Shown here one piece after another: positions 17,187 to 26,734 of a stretch of DNA of 64,000 nucleotides; the stretch's first letter is position 1; each line of letters begins with the position of its first letter. The position numbers and the translations under genes were made by a program. The stretch lies in contig JBKQLZ010000006.1 in the NCBI GenBank assembly GCA_052146895.1, forward strand, positions 1 through 64,000, read 5' to 3'. The notes beneath the pieces were generated by a model. That model was not told the DNA's origin, made no database searches, and was given only the letters and a program-made list of their open reading frames with translations. This DNA comes from Palsa-601 sp052146895 (GTDB lineage: Bacteria; Actinomycetota; Acidimicrobiia; Acidimicrobiales; Bog-793).

Positions 17187-18115
17187 GCCACTTCTTCACC
17201 TACGCCATAATCACGGCCACTCTGGCGTCCGCCTTCGCCCTCGCCAGCCCATTTCTCGTGGCTGCTCTTGGTGAGACCATGGGGCAACGCAGCGGGGTCA
17301 TCAACCTCGGTGTGGACGGGATCATGCTCCTGGCGGCCTTCGCTACCTACTACACGGCCCTTCAAACTGGCAGCCTTCTGTTCGGCATCCTCGCCGGTGC
17401 TGGCACCGGGATGGTGATGGGCGTCGTCACGGCCTTCATGTCGGTCACCTTGAAGGCCCAGCAGGGCATCAGCGGAATCGGCGTCTACCTCTTCGGCCTC
17501 GGCCTGAGTGACCTGCTCTTCCTCAAGCTCGTGGGCACACCCCTGCCAATCTCCGAGCTGAGACCGCTCGACATTCCGCTTCTCGACCGCATACCGGCCA
17601 TCGGGCCGATCCTCTTCGAGCAGACGATCCTCGTGTACCTGGCATTCCTCCTCGTCCCGGTGTTCACCTTCGTCCTCAACCGTACGACCTTCGGCCTCAA
17701 GATCCGCTCAGTCGGGGAGAACCCTGCGGCTGCCGACACCGTCGGCATCAGCGTGTCCCGCATACGTTGGTCGGCGGTCCTCATCGGCTGCACGATGGCC
17801 GGCCTCGCGGGAGCCACCCTCCTCCTCTACGACGGGATCTTCATGGAGAACCTCACCCAGAGCGAGGGCTTCATCGCCGTCGCGCTCGTCTACTTCGGCG
17901 CCTGGCGCCCTGCGGGCGTCATGGGGGGCTCCGTCCTCTACGGACTGGTGATCGCCGTCGTCCTCTCGTGGAAGTCGCTCGGCATCATCCCGCTCAGCGC
18001 GTCTGACCTCGCCGCCACGGCGCCCGCCGTGGTCACGATCCTCGTCCTGTTGCTCGTGGCCCGCCGCTTCCGCCAGCCGGCCGCCCTGGGCAAGCCCTAC
18101 GAGAGAGGAGCTTGA
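17183..18115 (+). CDS. BMP-type ABC importer permease 2
   Basis: The second permease of the importer has 310 residues and about eight spans, with signatures NLGVDGIMLLAAF, AQQGISGIGVYLFGLGLS and GLKIRSVGENPAAADTVGI (coupling loop). It overlaps the first permease by GTGA. It corresponds to NupQ/YufQ in nucleoside importers. The lipoprotein gene follows after a 112-bp leader with its own ribosome site. Confidence 0.88.
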   Translation: MSHFFTYAIITATLASAFALASPFLVAALGETMGQRSGVINLGVDGIMLLAAFATYYTALQTGSLLFGILAGAGTGMVMGVVTAFMSVTLKAQQGISGIGVYLFGLGLSDLLFLKLVGTPLPISELRPLDIPLLDRIPAIGPILFEQTILVYLAFLLVPVFTFVLNRTTFGLKIRSVGENPAAADTVGISVSRIRWSAVLIGCTMAGLAGATLLLYDGIFMENLTQSEGFIAVALVYFGAWRPAGVMGGSVLYGLVIAVVLSWKSLGIIPLSASDLAATAPAVVTILVLLLVARRFRQPAALGKPYERGA

Positions 18116-18227
18116 TCCCTTGACACGCCAGCATCCTCCCGACTCGAGGTTTGGCCCTAAGACGGCCGCAACTTGGAGAAACGCAGCTCGGATCCAACCA
18201 AATAGAGACAACCGAAAGGAGAACACA

Positions 18228-19247
18228 ATGCATGCACATCTGACCAAGAAGGTCGCTGTGCTGCTTGTTGCGCTCGGTTTGACGCTGGCCTCGGCGGCCT
18301 GCGGCAACAGCAACTCAAGCAGCACGACGACTTCGTCCCCTTCCTCGTCCGGGCCAAAGGTCTTCAAGGTCGCCCTCGTCGCCCCGAGTGCCACGAATGA
18401 CCTGGCTTTCACGGAGTCGATGTACAACGCCCTCGAGGGCCTGAAGAAGTCCGAGAACCTGCAGATCTCGGTGTCGGCCAACGAGTACGTGGTCTCCGAC
18501 GCCGCCAACGTCATCCGACAGTACGCCGTCGACGGCTACAACCTCGTAATCGCCCACGGGTCTCAGTACGGCTCGACGATCGAGGCGCTGGCCCCTCAGT
18601 TCCCCAAGGTGTCCTTCGCCTGGGGCACGGCCGGCTCGACGTTCGGAATGCAGAATGTGTTCGCCTATGAGGCGAGCTCGAACGAGGGCGGCTACGTGCA
18701 GGGCTACATGGCAGCCATGCTCAGCAAGTCACACGTGCTCGGAATCATCGGGCCAATCGAGACCGGCGACGCCAAGCTGTACGTCGACGGCTTTGTCGCC
18801 GGAGCGAAGGCGTACGACCCCACGATCACGGCCAACCCCGTCTACACAGGGTCGTTCAGCGACGACAGCCTGATGGACACTGCCGCCAAGACCTTCGTGT
18901 CCGACGGTGCCGATGTCCTCACGGGCAGCTCGCAGTCGGTTGTCGGAGCTATCGGCGTCGCGTCGGCCGATCACATCCCGTGGTTCAGCACGCAGTGGAG
19001 CCAGGCCACCCTCGCACCGACCGAAGTCGTGTCGGCGCAGGTGTACAACTGGACGCCCGTCCTGACTCAGATGATCACGGAGATCCGTGGGGGCAAGCTG
19101 GGCAACGCCACTTACGTCATCGGGCTCGGCAACGCCGGCGAGAAGATCGTCTTCAACCCCGGTTTCCCGCTGCCCACATTTGTGAAGACCGAGGCGCAGA
19201 AGCTCATCACGGAGATCACCAACGGGACCCTCACGGTTCCGCAGTGA
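18228..19247 (+). CDS. BMP-family substrate-binding lipoprotein
   Basis: The ATG at 18228 follows an AAAGGAG ribosome site. The 339-residue product starts with a lipoprotein signal ending in LASAAC, Cys at 25, then a Ser/Thr-rich tether. The body shows BMP/PnrA traits: KVALVAPSATNDLAFTESMY, DAANVIRQYAVDGYNLVIAHG, FAYEASSNEGGYVQGYMAA and an ADHIPWFSTQW segment. It would capture the substrate, probably a nucleoside or related compound, for the two permeases. A longer frame from 18120 exists but ignores the strong ribosome site and signal peptide. Confidence 0.9.
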   Translation: MHAHLTKKVAVLLVALGLTLASAACGNSNSSSTTTSSPSSSGPKVFKVALVAPSATNDLAFTESMYNALEGLKKSENLQISVSANEYVVSDAANVIRQYAVDGYNLVIAHGSQYGSTIEALAPQFPKVSFAWGTAGSTFGMQNVFAYEASSNEGGYVQGYMAAMLSKSHVLGIIGPIETGDAKLYVDGFVAGAKAYDPTITANPVYTGSFSDDSLMDTAAKTFVSDGADVLTGSSQSVVGAIGVASADHIPWFSTQWSQATLAPTEVVSAQVYNWTPVLTQMITEIRGGKLGNATYVIGLGNAGEKIVFNPGFPLPTFVKTEAQKLITEITNGTLTVPQ

Positions 19248-19276
19248 TCCGAGCGTGACAGGGTAACGAGGCCAAC

Positions 19277-20845
19277 GTGGTAGCCACCAGCCCTGCGAAC
19301 AGAGCGACGGCTGATCCGGGGGAGGCTCGACTCCTCCTCCGGATGAGCGGCATCACGAAGCGCTTTCCCGGCGTGCTCGCCAACGACGGCGTGGACTTCG
19401 ACGTGCGCGCCGGAGAGGTGCACACGCTGTTCGGGGAAAACGGAGCCGGCAAGAGCACGCTCATGCGCGTCCTCTATGGCCTCTACCGTCCCGATTCCGG
19501 CGAGATCCGCATCAAGGGCGACAGGGTGAACATCTCGTCGCCCGCGTACGCGATTCGCCACGGTATCGGAATGATCCACCAGCACTTCATGCTCGTGAAC
19601 ACCCTCACGGTGGCCGAGAACGTCGCTCTCGGCCTTAAGTCCTCCCGGGGTCCGCTCACGGACCTGGACAAGGTGGCGCTGCGACTCGAGGAGCTGGGCA
19701 AGAGGCACGGTCTCGAAGTGGACCCGCGGGCGCTCATCTGGCAGCTCTCGGTTGGGGAGCGCCAGCGGGTCGAGATCCTGAAGGCGCTCTACCGCGACGT
19801 CGACCTGCTCGTCCTCGACGAGCCCACCGCGGTCCTCACCCCCCACGAGGTCGACGACCTCTTCCAGGTCCTCCGCCAGCTCGCCGCGGGCGGGCGTGGG
19901 CTCGTCTTCATCTCCCACAAGGTGAACGAGGTGCTGGAGCTTTCCGACCGCATCACGGTTCTTCGAGCCGGCAGGCGGGTCGGTACCGTCTCACGGGCGG
20001 ACGCCTCCCGAGACCGGCTCGTCGAGATGATGGTGGGGCACGACCTGGCCCCTGACGTTCGACCTGGCATGGCCGCCGCCGGCGAGAGACGCCTCGTCGT
20101 GACGGACCTCAGGGTGATGGGGGACCGCGGCCAGGAAGCGGTGCGAGGGCTCGACCTCGAGGTCGACGCCGGCGAGATCGTCGGTATCGCCGGCGTGTCG
20201 GGCAACGGCCAACGAGAGTTCGCCGAGGCCGTGGCGGGCATCCGTCCTCACGCCAGTGGATCCATCCTCCTCGGCGGCAGAGAGGTGGCGGGCGCCTCGG
20301 CGGCAACCGTGCGCTCCGCCGGGCTTGCCTATGTCCCGGAAGAGCGCATGCGAGACGGGATCGTGCCCGATTTCACGGTCGCCGAGAACCTCCTGCTCGT
20401 TGACAACCACGACCCGGCCTTCGCACGGCTCGGCTTCCTGCGCGCCCGGGCGATCCGGCGCCACTGCCAGGAGCTGGTCGACGACTTCGCCGTCAAGACG
20501 CCGAGCCTCGACACGCCCGCCCGGAACCTCTCGGGCGGCAACATCCAGAAGCTCATCATGGCCCGCGAGCTCTCCGGGCGCCCGCAAGCTCTGCTCGTAG
20601 CCCAGCCGACGCGGGGCATCGACGTCGGGTCCGCCCAGTACATCCACCAGCGCCTCGTAGAGCAGCGCGACGCCGGCACGGCCGTGCTGATCATCTCGGA
20701 GGACCTCGACGAGGTGATGTCGATCTCTGACCGGATCCTGGTGATGTACGAGGGCAAGATCATCGGTTCGGCCGACCCGCGTTCGACGACCCGCGAGGCC
20801 GTCGGGCTCATGATGGCAGGCGTCCGAGCAGCCGAGACGTCGTGA
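19277..20845 (+). CDS. Dual-domain ABC ATPase of the BMP-type importer
   Basis: The 522-residue protein holds two ATP-binding cassettes in the RbsA/NupO arrangement. Cassette 1 has Walker A GENGAGKST (about 55-63), signature LSVGERQR and Walker B LLVLDEPTAVLTP. Cassette 2 has the usual degenerate P-loop GVSGNGQRE, signature LSGGNIQK and an ALLVAQPTRGIDVG Walker B with Gln in place of the catalytic acid, normal for this class. It completes the importer. The GTG start lies 29 bp after the lipoprotein gene. Confidence 0.92.
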   Translation: MVATSPANRATADPGEARLLLRMSGITKRFPGVLANDGVDFDVRAGEVHTLFGENGAGKSTLMRVLYGLYRPDSGEIRIKGDRVNISSPAYAIRHGIGMIHQHFMLVNTLTVAENVALGLKSSRGPLTDLDKVALRLEELGKRHGLEVDPRALIWQLSVGERQRVEILKALYRDVDLLVLDEPTAVLTPHEVDDLFQVLRQLAAGGRGLVFISHKVNEVLELSDRITVLRAGRRVGTVSRADASRDRLVEMMVGHDLAPDVRPGMAAAGERRLVVTDLRVMGDRGQEAVRGLDLEVDAGEIVGIAGVSGNGQREFAEAVAGIRPHASGSILLGGREVAGASAATVRSAGLAYVPEERMRDGIVPDFTVAENLLLVDNHDPAFARLGFLRARAIRRHCQELVDDFAVKTPSLDTPARNLSGGNIQKLIMARELSGRPQALLVAQPTRGIDVGSAQYIHQRLVEQRDAGTAVLIISEDLDEVMSISDRILVMYEGKIIGSADPRSTTREAVGLMMAGVRAAETS

Positions 20846-20958
20846 ACAGAACTACTTTGAGGTCCACTTGGGCCGCGTGCTCAGCAGCTCGCCGGGACTA
20901 CCGACCACCGACATGAATGCGGCCTGATGGGCCGAGCAGTCCCGTGGGAAAGGACTCG

Positions 20959-21528
20959 ATGATGTCGTACATGATCCGACCCCTCGACGCCTCCACCTGG
21001 GATGCCTTCGCAGAGCTCGTCGAGCGCAACAACGGGATCTTCGGCGGGTGCTGGTGCATCGGTTACCACCCGGAGTGCGGCCAGAAGGGAATCAGCTATC
21101 GCGCGGTCAAGGAGGACCGGGTGCGGACGGGTCGTGCTCACGCCGCCCTCGTCATCGACGAGGACGGCGCCGCACAGGGCTGGTGCCAGTACGGAAGCCC
21201 CGAGGAACTCCCGGGCATCAAGCACTTGCGCGAGTACGCCAAGGACGCACCGCCGCTTCCGGACTGGCGGATCACCTGCTTCTACGTCGACAAGCGACAT
21301 CGGGGCCAGGGCATCGCGCGGGCGGCGTTGGAAGGAGCGCTCGACCAGATCGCCCATGCCGGCGGCGGCCTGGTCGAGGCCATCTCCGATGTGACCGCAG
21401 GCCGCGAGGCGCCGGGCCGGTTCCTGTTCAGCGCGACCGTCGAGCTCTTCGAGCAGTACGGATTCACCTCAGTCCGGCAGGTTGGCAAGCGCGCGTGGAT
21501 CGTGAGCCGGATTGTTGATCCGGTGTAA
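20959..21528 (+). CDS. GNAT-family N-acetyltransferase
   Basis: The 189-residue enzyme starts at an ATG behind an AAAGGA site (a second ATG follows directly). It has a Cys-rich opening FGGCWCIGYHPECG and the acetyl-CoA motif A, FYVDKRHRGQGIARAALEGAL, here read as DKRHRGQGIARAAL after FYV. The C-terminal ELFEQYGF helix is standard for GNATs. The acceptor is unknown. It is likely a monocistronic gene after the importer. Confidence 0.85.
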   Translation: MMSYMIRPLDASTWDAFAELVERNNGIFGGCWCIGYHPECGQKGISYRAVKEDRVRTGRAHAALVIDEDGAAQGWCQYGSPEELPGIKHLREYAKDAPPLPDWRITCFYVDKRHRGQGIARAALEGALDQIAHAGGGLVEAISDVTAGREAPGRFLFSATVELFEQYGFTSVRQVGKRAWIVSRIVDPV

Positions 21529-21590
21529 ACGTTGGCCGCAGGCCGCTACCAGCTGTTGCAACGATCGCTCTAATGCGCCCGGGTTGCCCT

Positions 21591-23183
21591 TCAAGCGACC
21601 ATGGAGTCAGACGTTGCTGCGACGACCGCATTCCTGCCCTGGCGCTTGGCGACGAGAAGCCGCCCGTCCGCCGCGGTGAGCGCAGCCTGCCAGCCCTTCG
21701 CCGGACCGCAGGCAACCCCGAGACTCACGGTTACGTGGATTTCCGGCGCGACGGTCGCCCAGTCGAAGCCGGAGACGGCGAGCCGCAACCGCTCGGCGAA
21801 TCCCGCAGCAGCAGCCAGCCCGACGCCCGGCAACGCAACCACGAACTCATCCCCGCCGTAGCGGATGGCCAGCTGCCCGTGTCGTGTCTTGCTCGAGAAG
21901 AGGTGGCCGATCTGCTGTAGCACCGCATCGCCAATGTCGTGGCCGAACTCGTCGTTGATTTCCTTGAAGGAATCGATGTCGGCGATGACGCAGGCCACTT
22001 CGTCGTGCCGCCCCGCCTCTTCGTGGAGGAAGCGTTCGAGCAGCCGACGGTTGCCCATGCCCGTGAGGGCGTCCTCCTCAGCCGACCGCGTCGCTGCCGC
22101 CGCCTGAGTTTGCAAGTCCCTGTGGGCGCGCTCGATCTCGACGCTTGCCCAAACCTGCTGCACGAGCTGACCTGTCTGGCGCTGGTGTATCTGCCACATG
22201 TGTCTCTTGGCTTCTCGGGCGCTCGTTAGCGCGCCCGCAAGATCGCCGGCAGCCTCCTCGCACGCGGCCAACTCATCGAGCGCAAACATCAAGTCGTGCT
22301 CGTCTGCGCTCGCCTGGATGATCTGCACATCGCGGCGGGCGGCAACGAGGGCTTCCTCCACCCGGCCTGCCAGGCGGAGACATCGGGCCTCGACCCATGC
22401 GAGGTCGGCGCACGGAGTTGCGGTCGTGGTCGCGTCCGCCGCGCCTCGGAACTCGCCCAGCACCTGCAGCGCATCTTCTGCTCGGCCCATCTCGCACAGG
22501 ACCTCCGCGAGCAGCCGGTAATTGCCGAGCCGAGGACTCGCCACCGCCGACTCCTCGAGGAGCAATCGCCGTGCGACCGCTTCGGCGCGTTCAAGACGGT
22601 CGGTGTCGATGCCCAAGTCGGACATCCCTTGCTGCTGGGAGGCAAGGAGCAACGCGTCAGCGATGTTGTACAACTCGCGGCAGACCCTCTCACCGTCACC
22701 TATGCGCTCGGCGGCAGCGAGCGAGTACTCGAACTGCTCAACAGCCCGGTCGTAGTCCAGGTAGTAGTAGCAGAAGATCCCGAGCCGGTTGGTGATCTCC
22801 ATGCGGAGACGGTCATCTTTGACCGAGTCGAGGCCAAGGATGCTCTTTGTCACTAGTTCGGAGGCAAGCGAGACGTTGCCGAGCCGAGAGGCGTGGGCGG
22901 CACCAAGACTGGCCGCGTCGACGGCGAGCTCAACGTCGCCGGCTGTCTCGAAGAGAGTCATCGCCGCCGAGGCGTCCTCGCAGGCCCCGCTGTCGAGCGA
23001 CTGGAATGATCGCACTCGGGCCCGGCAGATGAGCAGCCGGGCTCGGTCGAGAGGAGCTGTGACCGACTCGAGCGCCTCCTTGATCTGCGGCAAGCACGCC
23101 TCGCACTCCTCGGGAGTCGACGCGAGACGCGTACGCTCGAGCAACGCGTCGATCTCGACGGCCGGATGGCTCTTCTGATTCAC
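21591..23183 (-). CDS. Diguanylate cyclase with TPR-like N-terminal region
   Basis: The 530-residue soluble protein has about 360 residues of helical hairpins resembling tetratricopeptide repeats (for example YDYDRAVEQFEYSLAAAERIG-like pairs and GRAEDALQVLGEF). A GGDEF domain (about 365-525) follows: DALTGMGNRR, metal-binding ADIDSFKEIND, and an intact YGGDEF at 442-447. It should make cyclic di-GMP; there is no RxxD inhibitory site that I can identify before the active site. No membrane segment is seen. The start is a GTG. It faces the MFS gene divergently. Confidence 0.88.
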   Translation of the reverse strand: MNQKSHPAVEIDALLERTRLASTPEECEACLPQIKEALESVTAPLDRARLLICRARVRSFQSLDSGACEDASAAMTLFETAGDVELAVDAASLGAAHASRLGNVSLASELVTKSILGLDSVKDDRLRMEITNRLGIFCYYYLDYDRAVEQFEYSLAAAERIGDGERVCRELYNIADALLLASQQQGMSDLGIDTDRLERAEAVARRLLLEESAVASPRLGNYRLLAEVLCEMGRAEDALQVLGEFRGAADATTTATPCADLAWVEARCLRLAGRVEEALVAARRDVQIIQASADEHDLMFALDELAACEEAAGDLAGALTSAREAKRHMWQIHQRQTGQLVQQVWASVEIERAHRDLQTQAAAATRSAEEDALTGMGNRRLLERFLHEEAGRHDEVACVIADIDSFKEINDEFGHDIGDAVLQQIGHLFSSKTRHGQLAIRYGGDEFVVALPGVGLAAAAGFAERLRLAVSGFDWATVAPEIHVTVSLGVACGPAKGWQAALTAADGRLLVAKRQGRNAVVAATSDSMVA

Positions 23184-23285
23184 TGCTATATGTATCGGCT
23201 AATGCGGGTCGGATCCTGAGGCTGCGCCTCAGACGGGTTCGCCGTGGCAGGGTCGTCTCCACGTCACCCTTATCGTGGGAACCTG

Positions 23286-24755
23286 ATGTCCCCCGAGACA
23301 CCCCGAATCAGTCAGAAGGTCGCCGTCGGGGTTGTCTTCGTCGCCGCCATGTTCATGTCGATCATGGACACCACCATCGTGAACGTGGCCCTGCCCACCA
23401 TCGGGCGGACATTTCACGTCGCCCCCACTGCTGTCAGTGCCGTCTCGATCTCGTTCCTCGTCAGCCTTGCAGTGTTCATCCCAGCATCAGGGTGGCTGGG
23501 TGACCGGCTCGGCGGCAAGCGTGTCCTGCTCACCGCCATTGTGATCTTCACGCTCGCATCGGCGCTCTGCGGGCTCGCACAGAACATGACCGAACTGGTG
23601 CTGTTCCGGATCCTCCAAGGTGTCGGTGGCGGCATGCTCGCCCCCGTGGGAATGGCAATGCTCTACCGGGTCTTCCCACCCGCTGAGCGAGTGCGTGCCG
23701 CGAGCATCCTCACTACCCCGACTGCCCTCGCCCCCGCCCTCGGTCCGGTGCTCGGCGGCCTGCTCGTGTCCGACCTCTCGTGGCGCTGGGTCTTTTACGT
23801 CAACCTCCCCATCGGGTTCGCTGCGATCGTCTTCGGGGCCTTCTTCCTCGAGTCGGTGCCGGAGGCGAACCCCGGACGCTTCGACCTGCCGGGTTTCCTG
23901 CTCGCAGGTGGCGGTCTCGGCCTGCTCATGTACGGGGTCTCCGAGGGACCGAGCACCTCTTGGGTCGCCACCGATGTTCTCGGGACCATCGCAGCCGGCG
24001 CCCTCCTGCTTGGTTGGCTGGTCCGGTACGAGCTGCGCGCCCCCGAACCGCTCATTGACTTTCGCCTGCTGGGCAACGCGCTCTTCCGGGTTGGCACCGG
24101 GGCAATCCTTCTCACCACAGGGGCCCTGATCGGAGTGCTCTACGTCATCACCCTCTTCTACCAAGACGGCCGGGGCATGTCCGCCCTCCAGGCGGGCCTC
24201 AGCACCTTCCCCGAGGCGCTCGGGGTGATGGTGGGAGCGCAGCTCGCGTCCCGGGTCATCTACCGGCGCCTCGGACCCCGGCGCCACGCCGCCATCGGGA
24301 ACCTCGGCATCGCCGTGTTCGTCGCTCAGCTTGCCCTGGTGGGGGCACACACCAGCCTGTGGGTGCCGCGGCTCCTGCTCTTCGGGATGGGCCTCGCCCT
24401 GGGCCAGGTCTTCGTCCCCATCCAGGCGGCCTCCTTCGCCACCATCTCCCCGGCGGCCACCGGCCGAGCCTCCACGATGTTCAACGCCGTGCGACAGCTC
24501 GGTGGCGCCATCGGGGTCGCAGCGTTCAGCTCGGTGGTGGTGGCGGTCGGAGCGGTCCATCTCGTCGACCACCGGCCCATGGCCAATCTGGGCGCTTACC
24601 ATGCCGCCTTCCTCACCGCCGCAGGCTTCGCCATCCTCGCGTCGCTCGCCAGCCTGAAGATCCGCGACGCCGACGCGGCATCCACAATGGTGAGCCGGCA
24701 CCAGATGTCGGCCGAGAGCGAAGCCGCACCGAAAGGGCTCGCCCTCGAGGGCTAG
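23286..24755 (+). CDS. MFS exporter, DHA2 (EmrB/QacA) family
   Basis: The 489-residue protein has the 14-span layout of DHA2 drug exporters. Motif D1 is DTTIVNVALPTIGRTF in span 1, motif A is GWLGDRLGGKRV after span 2, and the antiporter motif C region is ALAPALGPVLGGLL. The ATG at 23286 begins MSPETPRISQK. It is a proton-driven exporter; substrate unknown. It precedes, on the opposite strand, the end of the Drr-type ABC operon. Confidence 0.88.
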   Translation: MSPETPRISQKVAVGVVFVAAMFMSIMDTTIVNVALPTIGRTFHVAPTAVSAVSISFLVSLAVFIPASGWLGDRLGGKRVLLTAIVIFTLASALCGLAQNMTELVLFRILQGVGGGMLAPVGMAMLYRVFPPAERVRAASILTTPTALAPALGPVLGGLLVSDLSWRWVFYVNLPIGFAAIVFGAFFLESVPEANPGRFDLPGFLLAGGGLGLLMYGVSEGPSTSWVATDVLGTIAAGALLLGWLVRYELRAPEPLIDFRLLGNALFRVGTGAILLTTGALIGVLYVITLFYQDGRGMSALQAGLSTFPEALGVMVGAQLASRVIYRRLGPRRHAAIGNLGIAVFVAQLALVGAHTSLWVPRLLLFGMGLALGQVFVPIQAASFATISPAATGRASTMFNAVRQLGGAIGVAAFSSVVVAVGAVHLVDHRPMANLGAYHAAFLTAAGFAILASLASLKIRDADAASTMVSRHQMSAESEAAPKGLALEG

Positions 24756-24775
24756 CGCCGCGACTCGCCACTGAC

Positions 24776-25615
24776 CTACGAGCGGCGGAGCTTCCAGACG
24801 GTGAGCGGTGCGAAGACCAGCAGGATCCCGACCGACCAGACAAGGGACGGCAACAGGTAGGCGCCGAGCGAGTGGCCGAGCAACAGCGAGCTCGCGTGCC
24901 CGCCGGTGAGAACGCGGACCGTGTTGGACATGTAGGTCAGCGGCTGGTGGTTGGCGAAGACCTGCATCCAGCTGGGCATGGTCGCGACCGGTACGTAGGC
25001 GCTCGAGACGAACGTGAGCGGGAAGACGAGGAACGACAAGCTTTGCGCCGCTTGCGGGCTGCCGGCAAGCAGTCCCAGCGCGAGGAAGAGCCAGCAGAAG
25101 ACGAATCCATAAAGGACGCACAGTCCGAACGCTGCTAAGGCTGCGACTACGCCATCGTGGATCCGGAAGCCTACGAGGAACCCGATGAGGGTTGTGACGC
25201 CCAGGCCCCACGTCACGAGCGCTGTGTCTGCGCTCACTCGCCCGCTGATGATCGAGAGGAGGCGGATGGGCAGGCTACGCAGACGGTCGAACAGCCCACC
25301 TTGCAGATCCTCGGCGATGCCGGTTGCCGCGCCCATTCCCTGGAACAGGACACTCGTCACCACGAATCCCGGTACGAGGAAGTCCACGTAGGGCAGCAAC
25401 CCGGTGTGCGCGACGGCGCCGCCGAAGACGTAGCGGAAGATCAGCAGGAACAAAGCCCCTTGTGCTGTGCCGGCAACGATCAACTGGGGCGATCGGACGA
25501 ATTTCTTCACTGTCCGGGCCGAAATTTGCGACGATGCCACGAGGAATCGGGCACCGGTATTTTCAGCAGGTGGCTCCGGGGCCGCCGGGGTACGAGCGGC
25601 GGTGTCGATGCTCAC
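24776..25615 (-). CDS. ABC-2 permease of Drr-type exporter (DrrB-like)
   Basis: The 279-residue permease has six spans and family features FLVPGFVVTSVLFQGMG, GLFDRLRSLPI and an FVSSAYVPVATMPSWMQ segment. These closely resemble DrrB-type daunorubicin/antibiotic efflux permeases. Its GTG overlaps the ATPase stop as GTGA. Together with the ATPase and the PadR regulator it forms a regulated efflux cassette. Confidence 0.9.
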   Translation of the reverse strand: MSIDTAARTPAAPEPPAENTGARFLVASSQISARTVKKFVRSPQLIVAGTAQGALFLLIFRYVFGGAVAHTGLLPYVDFLVPGFVVTSVLFQGMGAATGIAEDLQGGLFDRLRSLPIRLLSIISGRVSADTALVTWGLGVTTLIGFLVGFRIHDGVVAALAAFGLCVLYGFVFCWLFLALGLLAGSPQAAQSLSFLVFPLTFVSSAYVPVATMPSWMQVFANHQPLTYMSNTVRVLTGGHASSLLLGHSLGAYLLPSLVWSVGILLVFAPLTVWKLRRS

Positions 25616-26577
25616 GCGACCTCCTCCTTTTCTGATCTCGTCGTTGCGTGCCCGGTGAGGGTCAAGAAGACCTCGTCGAGAGTGGGTCGACGCAGTGTTA
25701 TGTCCTCGACGGTGACGTTGGCCTCGTCGAGGGCGCGGACTACGACAGGCAGCAGCTGCGCACCGCCTGGCGCAGCGACCGAACAGCGATGGGTGGCTGG
25801 CTCCATAGAGGGCTCGCCGGTACCGAGCTGCGAGAGCACGCTGGTGGCTTGCGCGAGGCTCCCGAGATCGCGGGTGTGAAGCTCGATCATGTCGGACCCG
25901 GCGCGGGTCTTGAGCTCGCCTGGTGTTCCCTCCGCGATCACTCGGCCTTTGTCGATGATGACGACGTAGGCCGCCAGTTGATCGGCTTCATCGAGGTACT
26001 GCGTCGTGAGCAGGATGTCGGTACCCGTACTACCCAAGTCCCGAATGGCATCCCACAGCTCGATACGGCTCCCCGGATCCAACCCGGTGGTTGGCTCGTC
26101 GAGGAGGAGCAGACGGGGCATGCCCACAAGGCTGGCCCCGAGATCGAGCCGGCGACGCATGCCGCCCGAGTAGGTGCGCACTTGGCGGTTGGCAGCGTCC
26201 GTGAGGCCGACCTGTTCGAGCACCGCCGCGGTGCTGATGCGTGCCTTCCGTGAGCTCTGTCCGTAAAGGCGAGCCACCATGTTCAGGTTCTCCCGACCTG
26301 TCATCATCACCTCGACGGCGGCCGACTGGCCGGCCAAGCCGATAAGCCGACGAATGGCCATGGAATCGTGAATGACGTCGCGACCAGCCACGCGCAGTGA
26401 GCCGGCGCCAGGGCGCAGCAGGGTCGCCACAGTACGAATGAAGGTGGTCTTGCCGGCACCGTTCGGGCCGAGGATTGCCACCACTTGTCCGAACGGGAGG
26501 GTGAGGTTCAGCTCGTTCAGAGCCTGCACTTTCCCGAATCGCTTGCTGAGGCGTTCGGCCTCGATGAGGGCGGGCAT
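25612..26577 (-). CDS. ABC exporter ATP-binding subunit (DrrA-like)
   Basis: From the ATG at 26577, with CGGAG eight bases upstream, the protein has 321 residues; an ATG at 26595 is an alternative. It carries Walker A GPNGAGKTT, signature YSGGMRRR, Walker B LLLLDEPTTGLDP and the switch His replaced by Gln in LLTTQYLDEAD, which is usual for DrrA. The C-terminal domain ends with the RRPTLDEVFLTLTGH motif of the DRA family. A much longer frame runs upstream into the PadR gene and is rejected. It powers the DrrB-like permease. Confidence 0.92.
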   Translation of the reverse strand: MPALIEAERLSKRFGKVQALNELNLTLPFGQVVAILGPNGAGKTTFIRTVATLLRPGAGSLRVAGRDVIHDSMAIRRLIGLAGQSAAVEVMMTGRENLNMVARLYGQSSRKARISTAAVLEQVGLTDAANRQVRTYSGGMRRRLDLGASLVGMPRLLLLDEPTTGLDPGSRIELWDAIRDLGSTGTDILLTTQYLDEADQLAAYVVIIDKGRVIAEGTPGELKTRAGSDMIELHTRDLGSLAQATSVLSQLGTGEPSMEPATHRCSVAAPGGAQLLPVVVRALDEANVTVEDITLRRPTLDEVFLTLTGHATTRSEKEEVA

Positions 26578-26734
26578 GGGCGCACTCCGTTCCATTTGAG
26601 TGGGTGTGGTTCCAGGGCTCAATCGACGGAGGTCGCCTACGCTGCAGGTGCTGCCCGAGCGTTGGTCCTTCGCGGATCGATCTCGTGGTTTGACGGTTCC
26701 GGGGTCGCGTGGCTCAACACGCGGCCCCGGTTCG